64,000 bases of DNA from NCBI GenBank assembly GCA_963930775.1, contig OZ005692.1, positions 1,846,135-1,910,134 of the forward strand, written 5' to 3'. The notes beneath the pieces are model-generated. The model ran no database searches. It saw only the letters and a list, made by a program, of their open reading frames with translations, and was not told where the DNA came from. Positions within the stretch are counted from its first letter, which is position 1. Each line of letters opens with the position of its first letter. The position numbers and the translations under genes were made by a program. Shown in pieces: positions 1 through 13,500 of the stretch. The stretch comes from Cliona cf. orientalis (lineage: Eukaryota > Porifera > Demospongiae > Clionaida > Clionaidae).

Positions 1-3000
1 ATTTGGCAGGGAAACACCATTAAATCTTGGTAGAGGCTTGGTGGTGACACAGAGCGAGCTGAGCATTAGGAGAACTTATTTCACATCATTTCATGGAAGT
101 GCATCACACAAAGGTGGGGCAGTGTACTGCTCACAAAGCACTGTTCATCTGTCTGATTGTGTGCTCACAGAGAATAGTGCTATTAGCGGAGCAGCGGTGT
201 ATGTTGAAGACAATAGTACTCTGATTGTGTCAAACTGTTCATTTTCCAACCACACTCTGTGCAGCAACAGTTATAATGAAACTGAAAATATTCAATGTTA
301 TGGTATTGTGTATGCGAATGCTTCTTTTATCGTCCTATCAGACTCTAGTTTCAGTAATAACAGTTTATGTCCGGGGAATTTCACGACTAGCAGCTGTAAC
401 AGTGGAGTACTTGGTGCACTGAAGAGCAATATCAGTATCTCTGGGTGTACTTTCATGGGAAATACAGCCTTTAATGGAGGTGTTATTCACTGCCATGAGG
501 GAGCAAAGCTTACGATTTCTGACACAAAATTTACTCAAAATAGAGCAATAAATAATGGTGGAGTTATACATCAATTAGATTGCGATGTCCACATCTTTGG
601 GAGTAACTTCAGTGACAACATTGGCAAATTAGGTGGCATACTGTATCATACTGCTGTGCAACCAGTATATGAGGCTAGACTTGTAATAAAAGACAGTAGC
701 TTTCACAAAAATTCAGCAGACAGAGGTGGTGGAATCTATTTCTTCAGAGGTACCACAATAATGAATGGGTGCCATTTTAGTTTTAATACAGCCTCTGAAC
801 ATGGAGGAGCAATGTTCCTGGCTTTCTCAAAGGCCACAATGATCAGCAACCAGTTTAAGAATAATGAAGCAGTGACACTTGGAGGAGCCCTTCGAGCAAT
901 GAATGATAGCCAAGTGTACATTTTAGGCTCTGTTTTGTTTGAAAACAATTCAGCATTTTACGGAGCAGCCGTACACCTTTACAGAGCTAAAAAGATTGAA
1001 TTTAATGGTACCATCATGATTACTAGAAATAATGGCAATCTTGGAACCATTGGTGTAATAGATAGTGAAATAAGCTTTTTCGGTAATGTATCCTTTGCTG
1101 ACAATGTTGGATCCCTTTTCTGTTATGGTAGCTACATTTACTTCGGAGGTACTGTAACTTTCAGTCGACACAAGATTGAAAGCTTAATGACAGGTTACAA
1201 TAATACACTCGAAAAGAAGGAAGGGGGCTGTATAACACTACTTCTGAGCCAAATCAGTATCCATACTGATCACAACAATATTGGGTCATTATCGTTGAGA
1301 GAGAGTATTGCAATCAATGGAGGTGGACTGCTAGCAATCTCCAGTATATAGCATTAATATTTTTGACACTACACTTAATATACTTGATAATAGTGCAATC
1401 GACACAGGAGGTGGGGTCTATATGTACCAAAGCAAGCTGTATATTAGAGGTTCTGCAAATATTTCCTGCAACAGAGCTGAAAATTTTGGTGGTGGAATAC
1501 ATGCTATTAGCTCAATGATTGTCCTACACATTCAGCATACTGATAGAGTCCATCTTTATCTACAATCAAACATAGCAAGTAGAGGTGGAAGTGCCTGCTT
1601 GGAAACGAATTCAAAATTTTTTATCACACAATTATTGATCCAGTTCAGAAATAATGATTCATATGAAGCAGTAAGGGCTATCCACTTGCTCAATAACAGG
1701 GCAGATTATGGAGGGGCACTTTTTATAGCAGATAAAACAATAAGAGGTACATGCTCAAGCGGGCAGGAGAATACAATAACGGCATTTACGCAGTCAGAAT
1801 GCTTCTTTCAGATAATTGCAATAGCAAATGACTCGTATACTTTTAGAGACGCATTTGAATTTGCTAACAATTCTGCCAATGCTTCAGGTTCGCTGCTTTA
1901 TGGAGGATTGTTAGACAGGTGTACAGTGAGTACTATTAATAAAAGTCCCACAAAATATTCCAGCATTCCTGGATATGTGGATGATATCATCGATGACACT
2001 ACCTCTGAGCCTGTCAAACTTTACGGCTGTGATGAAAATGGTATAGCAATATGCAATTATACATCATGTCAAATAAATGCCATAAAGGGTGAACAATGTA
2101 CTATGAAAGTATTTGCTGTGGATCAGGTGAATCGCACGGTTAATGCCACAGCTAGTGTGTATTTGCCAAGTGAGAGCCATGGATCATTAAGTGAAGGGCC
2201 AAAAGCATATAACATTGGAGCAATATGTACTGAGATACCATTTACAATTTTCTCACAAAGAACCAGTGAAGAAATAGTCATCTATGCAGATGGGCCATGT
2301 AAAGATTTAGGAATCTCACCGCTGAAGGTTAGAGTTAATTTTGATCCTTGTGATTGTCCATCAGGATTCGAACCCTCAGACGATGTTGATGACAGATGTG
2401 TATGCGTCTGTCAGAGAAATTTATTATCTTTATCGTTCATTAAGGAGTCCAATTGCAACAGTACAAGTCTCAGGATTGTAAGAAACAAACCATTTTGGAT
2501 TTCATCCACGAACGAAACCTTCATTGTATACGAAGATTGCCCTTTCACCTACTGTTTCCCCTCTGTCCCTCCAATTAGTATCGATTTAAACAGCTCTGAT
2601 GGAGCTGATGCACAGTGCAACTTCTATCGCTCTGGAATCTTGTGTGGACGATGCCAAAGTGGTCTCACACTCTCTATTGGTAGCTCACGTTGTTTAGAGT
2701 GTCCGAGATACTGGCCAGTAATATTCTTACTGATTGTAGTTGGTACATTTCTTGCTGGACTAGCCCTTGTAGTCTTACTCATGCTGACAAATTTAACTGT
2801 TGCTGCTGGAACTCTAAATGGAGTCATCTTCTATGCTAACGTGTTCAGTGCTAATCGAAGCTTGTTCATGCCTTATCGACAAACCAACTTTCATAGTATC
2901 TTTATAGCATGGCTCAATCTAGACATCGGTTTCGATGCTTGCTTTATCAATGGTATGGATACGTATGTCAAAGCATGGTTGCAAATTATTGCCCCGATGT

Positions 3001-4004
3001 ACTTAATTCTTGTTGTCGTGGCAATTATGATATCTAGTAGGTACTCAGCGAAGTTTTCCAAGGTCATCGCTCGAAAGAACCCAGTTGCAACTCTTGCCAC
3101 GCTCATACTTCTCTCTTACACCAAATTTCTCAATAGTGTTATCACAATTTTATCATCTGCAACTCTTTCATTCATTCCTATATCCGGCGGTGACCCCTTT
3201 AAAGAAAGACGATGGCTCTATGATGCCTCTCTGCCATATTTTACTGGAAAGCGTATACCTCTTATCGTTGTAGCAGTCTTCATTGTAATCCTTGGAATTG
3301 CTTACACGATTTTGCTTCTCTTTTGGCAATGGTTAGTTCTACTACCGGATCGAAGAATCTTTCGATGGGTAAGAAATACAAAGCTATCCTCATTCATAGA
3401 TGCTTATCATGCTCCTTTCATGGCGAGGAATCGATATTGGACAGGGTTATTGCTTTTATCTCGTGCAGTTATTCACCTTACTGCTGCCATCAATGTGTCT
3501 GGTAAACCTAGTGTAAATTTATTGGCAGTTTCTTTAACAGTTGGGTTCATTCTAGTGCTACAGGGTTATTCTGGAATCCGCACGTACAAAAAATGGATGC
3601 TAAACGTTCTTGAGTTCACGAGCTATTTCAATATCCTTGCGTTTACGATGGCCAAATTTTATGTTCTGCTGACAGAAGGTAGACATACCACGACTATTGC
3701 TAGTATATCGATTGGTATTGAATTTGTCCTCTTTCTTTTCATCATTGCATATCATGTCACGGTTGAAACCGACTTTTTGCGCAAAACAATACGCACTAAG
3801 TGGTATAGAAATCATTTTCACAAGGATCTAAGCGTTCCATTTCTTTCCAATTATCAAGATCAGGAATTTATGTCAAATCAGGGTGCTGTTACAACCAGTG
3901 AGGTCCAGATACTTGGTTCAGACTCAAATTTGGAGCAAGCCATGGAATCAGAAACGGATGATATAGTACGGAAGGAGAGAGAGGATATCGCACTGCTGTT
4001 CTAG
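1..4004 (+). CDS. Pmp-like beta-helix ectodomain, multi-TM surface protein (5' partial, frameshifted)
   Basis: The reading frame is open to the left window edge, so the 5' end is missing. It runs to 1348 and resumes in another frame from 1350 to a stop at 4002-4004. The first ~700 residues repeat short strands with GG(A/G), NN and 'GGxxY' motifs, typical of polymorphic-outer-membrane-protein-like right-handed beta helices. A Cys-rich stretch follows (about 2340-2710, including CGRC and LEC), then about eight hydrophobic segments (from YWPVIFLL near 2704 to ~3770) and a polar acidic tail. Large families with this layout occur in sponges and some other eukaryotes. The ligand is unknown and a cell-surface role is inferred. 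Codons from 1350 to 1421 keep the repeat pattern, so the break looks like a one-base shift in a TATATA run rather than an intron. It could be a sequencing error or an early pseudogene. Confidence 0.75.
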
Positions 4005-4290
4005 CTAATAAGTTAGCTACTTTTAAATTAGTAGAACTCAGACTGCTGTTAATACTTATTGTATACATGTAAATCAATAATAATAGTAATTATAGGAGGT
4101 AGGGGTCTCTACGTGAATTATACACCGAGGGCCAAAGTTATTCCCCCCACCGCCCCCCCCCCTCCCCCACCCCATAGATAGTTGTTCGTGCATCATAAGT
4201 ATTCAATAATGATAATAATAATAGTAATAATATTGTGAATGGGACATGTACCAGGTAATTAGTAGGAGTTGCCAAACTGCAGAGAGGAAG

Positions 4291-4348
<58 letters not shown>

Positions 4349-4850
4349 ATACACAGATTGCATTCACCAAAGCATAATTTTTACCTCCAAAATTATATGA
4401 ATGCACTCCACTTTAGGGCTGAGCTTCATTCCTGAGTTCATCATGGCTCCTTTATAATTAGTGCTTAGCGCCTTGAAGGACATGAAAGCTCACTACCTGA
4501 AGAAGAAGGCTAAGGCCAAGTGACACTATCTCCATAGCCGCGATGGTTGGTACAATTTCGTACAGGTGATTATTTTATGAGTTATAGACATATAATAGCA
4601 TTGTGTATTGAACTTTGCAGTACAGAAATGTTGAGATTGATGGTACTGTATTTTCCTTCCCTGAATAGAATTCTATTTTTCTGCTGTTTGGCAAAGGTAT
4701 ACATGTATAATAATAGTAATGTTGAATATAAAAAGTGGGCTAGGCTTAAGTTACTAGTTTCATACCAAATTTTTAAAAGAAATATGAAGCATACATTGTA
4801 AGTTGTTCATCACAACTAAATTAATCATTCAGACACTCGATTACAAATTA
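4005..4850. other. noncoding interval with (CT)n tract
   Basis: AT-rich DNA between the receptor stop and the next gene. It contains C-rich homopolymer stretches (about 4140-4175) and a (CT)n microsatellite at about 4290-4342. An 84-codon open frame at 4547 has no recognisable protein character. A short Lys-rich frame at 4470-4523, preceded by AG, could be a stray terminal exon but has no partner exon. Confidence 0.6.
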
Positions 4851-5062
4851 TACACACAACACACCTTAAAAAAATCAGGTTCTAGTCAAGCTTGGACGTT
4901 GACTAGTACATACTGGTTGTTTTGCTTGTGATGACAAAATTTGATGACAGTATACATGAACACACAGCACACCTTTAAAAGAGTCAGGTTCTACTCAAGC
5001 TTGGACGTTGACTAGTACATACTGGTTGTTTCGCTTGCGACAACAAAATTTAACGGCAGTAA
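4851..5062 (-). repeat. direct duplication of the 3' end of the DED/TM gene
   Basis: 4962-5062 holds the last codons and stop of the minus-strand gene. 4851-4952 is a diverged direct copy about 111 bp away. The copy keeps the C-terminal coding (NQYVLVNVQA and stop) and nearby 3' sequence, but differs around the CCRKR residues. It lies downstream of the functional stop, so it is probably a non-translated duplicate. Confidence 0.8.
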
Positions 5063-7356
5063 TGTACACAACCAGGCCAATGAATAGTGCGAGTAGAAAT
5101 AGAGCAGTGGGAAGAGCACTCGTCAGCAAAACCCTCAATATGTGCTTGGTTACTTCAAAGCGTAAATTACCGTCTTCATACTCCGTGTACGCGACAATGC
5201 ACACCTTTCCAACTTTAAATCCAAGATCGACAGTGCACTCTCTCTCTTCATCGATATCTGAGATGTTGCAAATCTGCTGAACTTTGATGGTTAAGTGCAG
5301 ATTGTACTTGTATTGGGAGTCGTCAGGTACACTATGAATGATATCGGGCAGACTATCACAGCTCGTATTAAAACGATAAATTTCTATGACACTGTGGTTC
5401 TTCACATTTGAAAATAGCCGAAGCTGGCGGTCATAGTACTGATTTAGTTCCGTGACGATAGCCACACTCTTCTTCTGCACAACGATATTATCAGATGTCT
5501 GCGTGTGGAATACATGTCTCCACACTGTGCCACAAAGACTACCAGCCAATGCCAGAGTTATCACGAGAGATAGAACCCAGCAGCAGCATAGGGTTGCTTT
5601 ACAGCGGCGGGTACGTGAATCAGGTCCAGTAGTCGACGTTGGGGCTGGTGAAGTAGATGTGTCCACTGCTATAATGTATGCAAAATCATAATAATAATAT
5701 TATTATTATTTTTATTATGATATTGTTACTAAACCAGCATAGTCTAAGAGTCTTGTATCCTGGCTCTGCCCCCACCCCCCCTCCCCCCCAAAAATTCTTT
5801 TGAGGTTTAATATTGAAATTCTTAAAACAGGATATAGAAACAAGCCCAATACAAATAAAGACGAGTATAGACAATATTATGTACCATTAATTTTAATCAA
5901 GGTCAATGGAGCTGCACCATAGTATTGTTGAGCACAATACTAGTGTGAGTAGGTTTACATACACGGTATGATCCCAGTAAACGCACAACACCACCTGGTC
6001 CTCTATCTTTTGTACAATGTTAACACAAACATGCGCAGGAAATCATACAATAAAATATTTACCTTGTGAGTTGAATTCGGAATTGCTAGTTGACACTGAA
6101 GGCCCTTCAGATCCTATTGGACTTATTTGACCTAATACATGAAATAGCTAAGTGCCTTAATTCTTGGAGAGAAGCATACGTAACTACTTCATAAAACAGA
6201 TCTCTCTCTATTCATCCCCATAATAAACACTAGGCTACGTAAGTATCGTCCAACCCGACGCAGGCCATTCTCAGACTGGTCCCATGGCCAAACTTAGCTA
6301 TCTGTAGGCTATTGATTTGCAGTGGTTTTAGGGGGTGGGGGGAGATGGATGAAAAAATTAATAGAGATAGCTACATCTCATTTTTAGCTGGTATTATGCT
6401 TACCTAAGGTCCTCAAACTTTCATCAAAGCCCCTGCTCCTGTGATCTTTCCTGCCTCGAAATTGATGGTAACCATAGCGACTACTTGTATATATGGGCCT
6501 TATGTATGCAGCTCCATGGCCAGTGTCAGACGATTGATCTAAAGAGAATTTTCAACGACTATAAAACAATTATTCATTACCTCTTACACTTTTATACCTG
6601 TATTTTTATAGGCTTCGGTTTGGGGATCTGTATAATAGAACAACAAAATAATTAATGATAATAATTATTGCACCCTGTTTTGTGGAACAAACCTTCTTTG
6701 CTATCCCTCACTTCCTCGATTTCATCCAGGCCTACAGACTTATGGTATTCGTTGAGACGTATCAGACACTGCACTGCCCTCGTACTTCCCAATTTCAACA
6801 GAGTTGTATGCAAGTGGTAAGTCTTCTTTGGGGCGATGATGTCATCCTGTACCAATCGAATGAAAAGATCTGGAAGGTGCTTCAAGTGGCGAGGGTTGAC
6901 GTTCAAGAAACTCCTCTTCGAGAATCGATATTTCAATCCTTCTTCAAGATCAAGCCCTCTTGCTTTCCTTGCGATTTTCGTCAGGCACTCAAAGAATTGC
7001 AATTCCTTGGTCATTTGACTCTGATCAGGAGCAGTTGGCAGAGAGAGCCCATAATCTTGTAGGCAGTCGTTGCCAGCAAGATAGGAACCCCTCAAGTCGC
7101 CTCCAAGTAGACTGAGTGCGTGAATAAACCAGTATAAAGTCTTTTCTTTGTCATTCTGAAAACACTTCTCGAGAAGAAAGTTGTAAATCTCACTCGGTGT
7201 TTTCAACCTCTCTGCAACGGCATATTCTACCCTCAAGAAAGGGTACAGTGGCAGCTTCAGGAATTCCACACTTTCTCCCGGTGATATTTGCTCGTCTACG
7301 TGTCGCAACCACCGGTGAATTGGGTCTAGTAGAGATGAATTCGGGTTTGATGCCAT
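4995..7356 (-). CDS. tandem death-fold (DED-like) protein with two transmembrane segments
   Basis: Five exons, all joined in phase 1: 7356-6693, 6627-6598, 6538-6404, 6113-6063 and 5668-4995. They give 517 aa. The ATG at 7356 starts MASNPNSS. Residues ~10-95 and ~118-210 are all-helical and look like two death-effector-type folds, the first ending in a GGDL near the usual RxDL position; this is a pattern judgement. A Ser/Thr/Arg-rich linker leads to TM1 (~320-342, CCCWVLSLVITL). A ~130-residue segment with Cys and NxS sites follows, then TM2 (~475-498) and a short basic tail. DEDs nucleate caspase-8/FADD-type assemblies; a membrane-anchored adaptor is inferred. An alternative is two adjacent genes, but frame continuity through four introns argues for one. 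It shares a 184-bp upstream region with the kinase gene. Confidence 0.65.
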
Positions 7357-7540
7357 TTTACACTGCGATAGAGATACCGGCACCTCGCGACTGAGATAGC
7401 TCACGACTGCGCATGCGTATTTGAAATTGTGACCATCGAGCGTGTCACGTCGCGTCACATCGCGTCGCGTCATGGCAGCGTTCAAAGTCCAAAGGTCAAC
7501 CGATTGCGTTCGCGCCGCGCTAGCAGTTTGCGCCAGCGCC
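7357..7540. promoter_or_regulatory. shared head-to-head 5' region
   Basis: 184 bp separates the divergent start codons at 7356 (-) and 7541 (+). It contains GCGCATGCG (7409-7417), an NRF-1-like core, and repeated CGTCGCGTCA-type units at 7445-7472. A bidirectional promoter is inferred. Confidence 0.45.
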
Positions 7541-10500
7541 ATGGAGGAGTTGAGAAGAGATAGAAGGATCATTCCCTTCATTTTAAAGGGTGAATTAACT
7601 GGAAGACAAATTGGTAGCGGTCCCTATGGATCAGTTGAAGAGGTAAGTTCGGTCCCGGATAGACGCTGGCGGGCTGGGCAGTTGGGGAGCTTCGCCCCTA
7701 CTGAAGGGGGGGGGGGGGGGGGGGGGCTGCGCGTATCTCTTCTCCAAACAAAGGCTTTAGTATACCCTATAGAAACACCTTATGTAGCTCACTTTCTCAG
7801 AGCTCACTTTCTTAGTCTATGCTTTTATTATAACAAAGTTAGTAATAGTGAGCAGATAAAATCTAGCCTCATTCCTAGTTAATAATAATTTGGGGAGCAA
7901 TCAAGGCTGCCATTTTTTTATTTCGTTATCTACCATTATCATTCTGGCCTATTGGCCACTTATTTCATGATACAGATTGAAGTCAATGGACTACTGCACG
8001 TTGGAAAACGGATTCACAAACGCCTCATCACCGCAAGCGGTGCAACCATTGAGGACATTGCAAGAAAGTATTCTCAGGAATGTCAAGTGATGTCCAGTCT
8101 ACGTCATCCAAACATCACGATATTTCTGGGTCTCTGTTTCGTGCCAGATTATCATTTTCCGCTTCTAGTGATGGAGAAACTCGAAGGAAGTCTAGACGAT
8201 CTTCTCGAGACGATTCCCGATATTCCTCTAGTTTTGAAACGTTCTCTTTTGGAAGACATAGCCAGGGGTCTACTGTATCTCCATAGTCACAGTCCACAAA
8301 TCATACACATGGACTTGATGGCCAAGAACGTGCTGCTGACTACGTCCATGGAGGCTAAAATATCTGACTTTGGAAATTCGTATGTGGTGAATGCTCAGCC
8401 AGACTTTAGAGCTACTTCGAGGTACACGCTGGCCTACATATCCCCAGAGGCGATGAACGAAGCACCTCATTTCAGTCCAAGTCTCGACGTCTTCTCGTTT
8501 GGTCAACTCATTCTTTTCACACTGAATCAGGTAGCTGCATATACTAGCAATATAGTAGCTATTTTTCTATAATGTAAGTATATCCTGGCCCTAATAAGCA
8601 AATTTTATTTGCTCTATATTAGATCAAAATTCAATTTTTGAATTATGGTTTCAACATGTAGCTATCTCGTTAATGTGAGCACTTAATGAATAGTTGCTAT
8701 GTTATGTAATACCATAGGAATTCTCCGAAGACATTCCCGAAGCTGAGTATACTGATCCCACTAGTCCTAACAAACCAGTACATCGTTCAGAAGTGGAGCG
8801 CAGAGCTAAATACTTTGACCAATTGGATGATAAGATCATCAAAGGTCAACATCACCCTCTGGCCCAACTCTCCAAGGACTGCCTGAACAACAACCCATGG
8901 CAACGACCGTCGGCTGAGCAGCTGCTCTCGGCTCTGGAAGATATGGAGGAGGAGGTGGAAGGCCCCTATGGTGAGTTCACAAAGTTGGACGCCATCAGGC
9001 AAGTGGCAGCGATGAAGTCTCTGTTAGAGAGAGACATTGAAGTGAGGGAGAAAGCCAAGAAGCTTGCGGTGATGGGGGAGAAAGTGAGGCAACTTCAGAA
9101 GAAGCTGAAACAGTCAGAACAGGTGCATAAGGTATCTACCTTCTTTCTCTTATTCAAACTCCTAGAGCCTCAACATAAAGCTAGCTAGTTGTACTTACTG
9201 GATTAGTAGCTATACGTATCGAACCTGTGTTCATTGTATTAATTTTGTTTACATAGACTACTGCAGATGAAAGGCTTGAGGCTGAACTGCATAAGGATAT
9301 TGAGATAGAGGTGAAGGAAGCTCAGATATTGGAGCTCAGGCAAACTATCACTGATCTGAAGGTACTTTATGACATAATTATTCTTCAATCACAAGTGTAT
9401 GATAGCATAGTACATGTAGGTCAAAAATTAATTATTAGGAGCCATCACTAGACTAAAACTGTGATTTCCTTCTGTAGTGTTTACCAAATTTCCTACATAT
9501 ACTTGTCGGCGGATAGGGCAGAATTTTTGCTAACTTGAATGAAATAAGCAGAAATTTTGCTCTATCCTACACATTTCCTACCCACACGAAATCCATATTT
9601 TCATCTAGTGCATTAGTGTACAACTAACAATAATATGCATTGATTGGACTATCTAAAAATTTTAGAGACTTCTCTTATCCGCAGGAAAAATTGGAACAGA
9701 AAGAAAGTGATCTTCTCTATCAAAATGCGCTGCTTCGACAGAAGGACTCAGACATGCTACGGAAAGATGAGGAAGTTTGTACAAAAGAGGATAAAATTCA
9801 AGAGAAGAACGAGACCTTGCGGCTGAAAGATGCTGAACTGAATCATAAGGACGAAGAAATATATCGGAGGGAGATCAGAATCATCTTGAAAAATGCCGAG
9901 CTTAAGTACAAGGACAGTTTACTGCAAGGGAGGGAGAGACTCCTCCACCAGAAGATCTCAGAACTGAAAGAGAAACATTCCGTGCGTGAAGGCATAGACA
10001 AGAAACTTCAACAGCTGCAGGTCAGTGGAGTTTGTGTACACCATATAATATACGTGTACGTAGAATTTTCACCAAGAGAAATTTTTCCTATTTCACCACC
10101 TGCTCTCATTGGTGATAATTAATAATTTTTGTCCTGTATTAAAGATTGTGTAGAGGATATTATGGTGACCTTTAGTATATTGGTGAAATTTTTATCCGAT
10201 GAAAATTTGCAGTGTATGTGTGTGTGTGTGCATATGCATGCAATCTTTAATTACAAGAATGTTTGTATTAATTTATACATACACGTGACCTCTATGCATG
10301 CTATTATAGTTGTGTATACATCAATTCTGTAGAAGAAACTTAAAGAGAAAGTGGCCGAACTCGACAAAAGGAGCAACAGAGAGGAAGATTTCCAACAACT
10401 AAATGTTTTCCTTCAGCAGAAGAGCAAAGAGCTTCGTCAGAGAGAAAAGGAGCTTCAGCTTAAGGACGAGGAACTCCATCTCAAGGACGCCATAATCAAG

Positions 10501-13500
10501 AAGAAAAATGGAGAACTTTGTACCACTGAGGAGCAGCTTTGTCAACTCCAGGTATCAACTTAATAAGCTGGCTTTTGTTCAATGTCATCATTTAGTTCTG
10601 TTTACTATTGTAGCAGCTATTAGCCAAATTTGAAACAGTTATAAGATTTTACAATTGCATGAAATCCATCTGCACACTGTAACTATGATGATGCTGATGA
10701 GTTACATAATATTATTGGAATTTGCAGGCACAGCTTGAGCAGCTGAAGAAAGAGTCACAGCAGCGGGATAGTAGGCTTCACGAAGCAGAAGATGAAGACT
10801 CAAAACTTACCGAGGCGCTACGTCAAAAGGAGGCTGAGTTGCAGATGAAGGAGGATGAGCTACAAGAGAAGACAAGCCAACTCCAAGAAGCACACGCCGA
10901 GCTTGAACGTAGAGATAAGCAACTTTTACAGAAATGTGAAGAATTGAAACTGAAGGACAGAGATCTCAAACAGAAATGTAGTGAACTCAATTGCAAAGAT
11001 GAGGAGCTTTGCAAAAAGTGTGAAGAGTTAAAGCTCAAAGATAAAGAAATGGAACAGAAGTGTGTGGAACTTACCAGCAAAGATGGAGAACTGCACCAAA
11101 AGACTCCAGAACTTCAGCTCAAAGAACTTCGACAGAGGGAGAAGGAGCTTCAGCTTAAGGACGAGGAACTATATCTTAAGAACGCCATAATCAAGAAGAA
11201 AAATGAAGAACTTTGTACCACTGAGGAGCAGCTTTGTCAACTCCAGGTATTGGCTGGCTTCTGTATTATCATTGTTATTGAAGCAGCCACTAAAATTTGT
11301 GATGATTAATATTATTATTAAATTTAGCCACATAATTTTTAATTGGCGTGCTTAAGTTGGGAGAGTGTGCTCTTCAATGCGTGCATATGATTGATTGATC
11401 TAAGCCTGCAGTACATCTTAGTACCGTATAGCCGGAAAATTTGGCAGGGAACATAATAATATTATTATTGGAATTTGCAGGCACAGCTTGAGCAGCTGAA
11501 GAAAGAGTCGCAGCAGAGGGATGTTAGCCTTCACGAAGCAGAAGATGAAGACTCAAAACTTACCAAGACGCTACATCAAAAGGAGGCTGAGTTACGGATG
11601 AAGGGGGATGAGCTACAAGCAAAGACAAGCCAACTCCAAGAAGCACATGCCGAGCTTGAACGTAGAGATAAGCAACTCTTACAGAAATGTGAAGAATTGA
11701 AACTAAAGGACAGAGATCTCAAACAGAAATGCAGTGAACTCAATTGCAAAGATGAGGAGCTTTGCAAAAAGTGTGAAGAGCTAAAGCTCAAAGATAAAGA
11801 AGTGGAACGAAAGTGTGTTGAGCTCACCAGCAAAGATGAAGAACTGTACCAAAAGATTCTAGAACTTCAGCTTAAAGTTGAAAAGCTTACCATAAAGGAA
11901 GGAGAATTTGAAGGCAAGAATCAAGAACTGAATGAAGTGGTAGCCGTATACAAGGATAAAGTTGATCAAACAACTGACGAGCTCAAAGAAAAGGCTGCTG
12001 ATCTGAAGAAAGCAATCGAGAAGCTAAAATTGAAAGACACTGAAATAGAACAAAAGAGTACACTAATCTCTGAAAAAGATAATGAGTTGCACCATATGCA
12101 GGAAGTGATTCAGAGATTGGAAGCCCAAGTTCGACTGCTGAGTGTGCAAATTCATCAGAGAGATGAAGAGCTCAAGCGAAAGGAATCTGAAATTGCTACG
12201 ATCCAGGCACAGATGCAGGTTAATAATATCTAGTCTATCTATATACCCGCGTTCCATGAACATCAGTATGATAATATTATGCATGACTACTAATGAGCCT
12301 TAATTAAATTTTGGTGGGGTGGAATGGCCAATAACAAACAGTCTGATACACATAAAATTAATTTCTTATTAGCCTTATCCAATCCCCAGACTTTCAATAT
12401 AGAGCTATTATAGAATTCCTTGTGTTACTTTTCTTTTATAGAAGGATACAGAGATCCATCAGAAAGAAACGGAGATGAAGGATACTGAACTGGGAATTAT
12501 CATGGAACACATCTATCAACTACAGGTCAGACACTAATGATTATCAGCAATAGACTAAGTACTGTGTATAATAGCTGTAGATCGGGATATTTCACTGGTA
12601 AAATATTTCGCTTGTAAATTTTTCGCGTAGTCTAAATTTTGTCGCCAGACTTTAGCGACCAAAATGGGTATAGGTCAACGTACGTTATACAAAGTTTAAG
12701 TGTTTAATTTTCGTCAGAAAAGGTCATCGACGAAAATTTTTTAATGGCGAAAATGTCGCGATCTATGGTATAAGTGTTAAAAACTACTGATATTATGTCC
12801 ATAGGAGACTACAGGAGAGCTACGCAGCGACTTGGACCGAAGGAATTCCGATGTCGGCAGACTACGAGACGAGCTCACGAGAATGAGGGTACTTCCTACC
12901 ATAATGAGAAACAGATGTGTCTTCAATTACAATATTTTATTGTTATTATAATAATAGGAGAGACCTCAGATTTTGGCTGCTACTGGTCAGATGAATGACA
13001 CCCAGTTGCTTCCGAGTGAATTGCCCCTAAAGGTATAATATTATGACTAAGGTGGTAATAAATTTTCTGAGTTGTTACTATGCATAGCGATCGAGAACTT
13101 CGTTTTTAAGGGGTGTATTAATCAGTGTAGCACTCAAAAAAGTTAATTTTCAAGGAATGTATTAATTTTATCAGTGTGGAACTTAATTTTTGTGGCTTAG
13201 TGATTAATCTGTGCCATTAGCATTTTTTTTTATTATTTTTATTATGGCTTGATGATTTATCTTGTACTATGATTCACCAGCTTACATTTCTGTGCAGGTG
13301 GAATTGAGAAATGGTAAGGACATGCCCCACGGTATGCGCTACCACCCTCAAGCTGTTGTCCTGCACGGAAAAATCTACATTGGTGGAGGCAAGTCTGAAT
13401 TTCATGAAAGGAACGTTCAGGTGATGATGTACGACCCCAGACTGGAGGTGTGGTCCGTGCTACCTTGCTATCACTACGAGCTCTTTGCCATGACCAGCAT

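Noticed and set aside
1344..1394. Possible ~50-bp intron (gtatat...atag) explaining the receptor frameshift
   Set aside because: Splicing there gives the wrong phase, and the removed sequence encodes conserved repeat residues.
4469..4523. Short Lys-rich frame after an AG, like a terminal exon of a ribosomal-type protein
   Set aside because: Only 17 codons, no upstream exon or recognisable family; could be chance.
4547..4801. 84-codon plus-strand frame
   Set aside because: AT-rich, no domain or codon bias, no splice partners.
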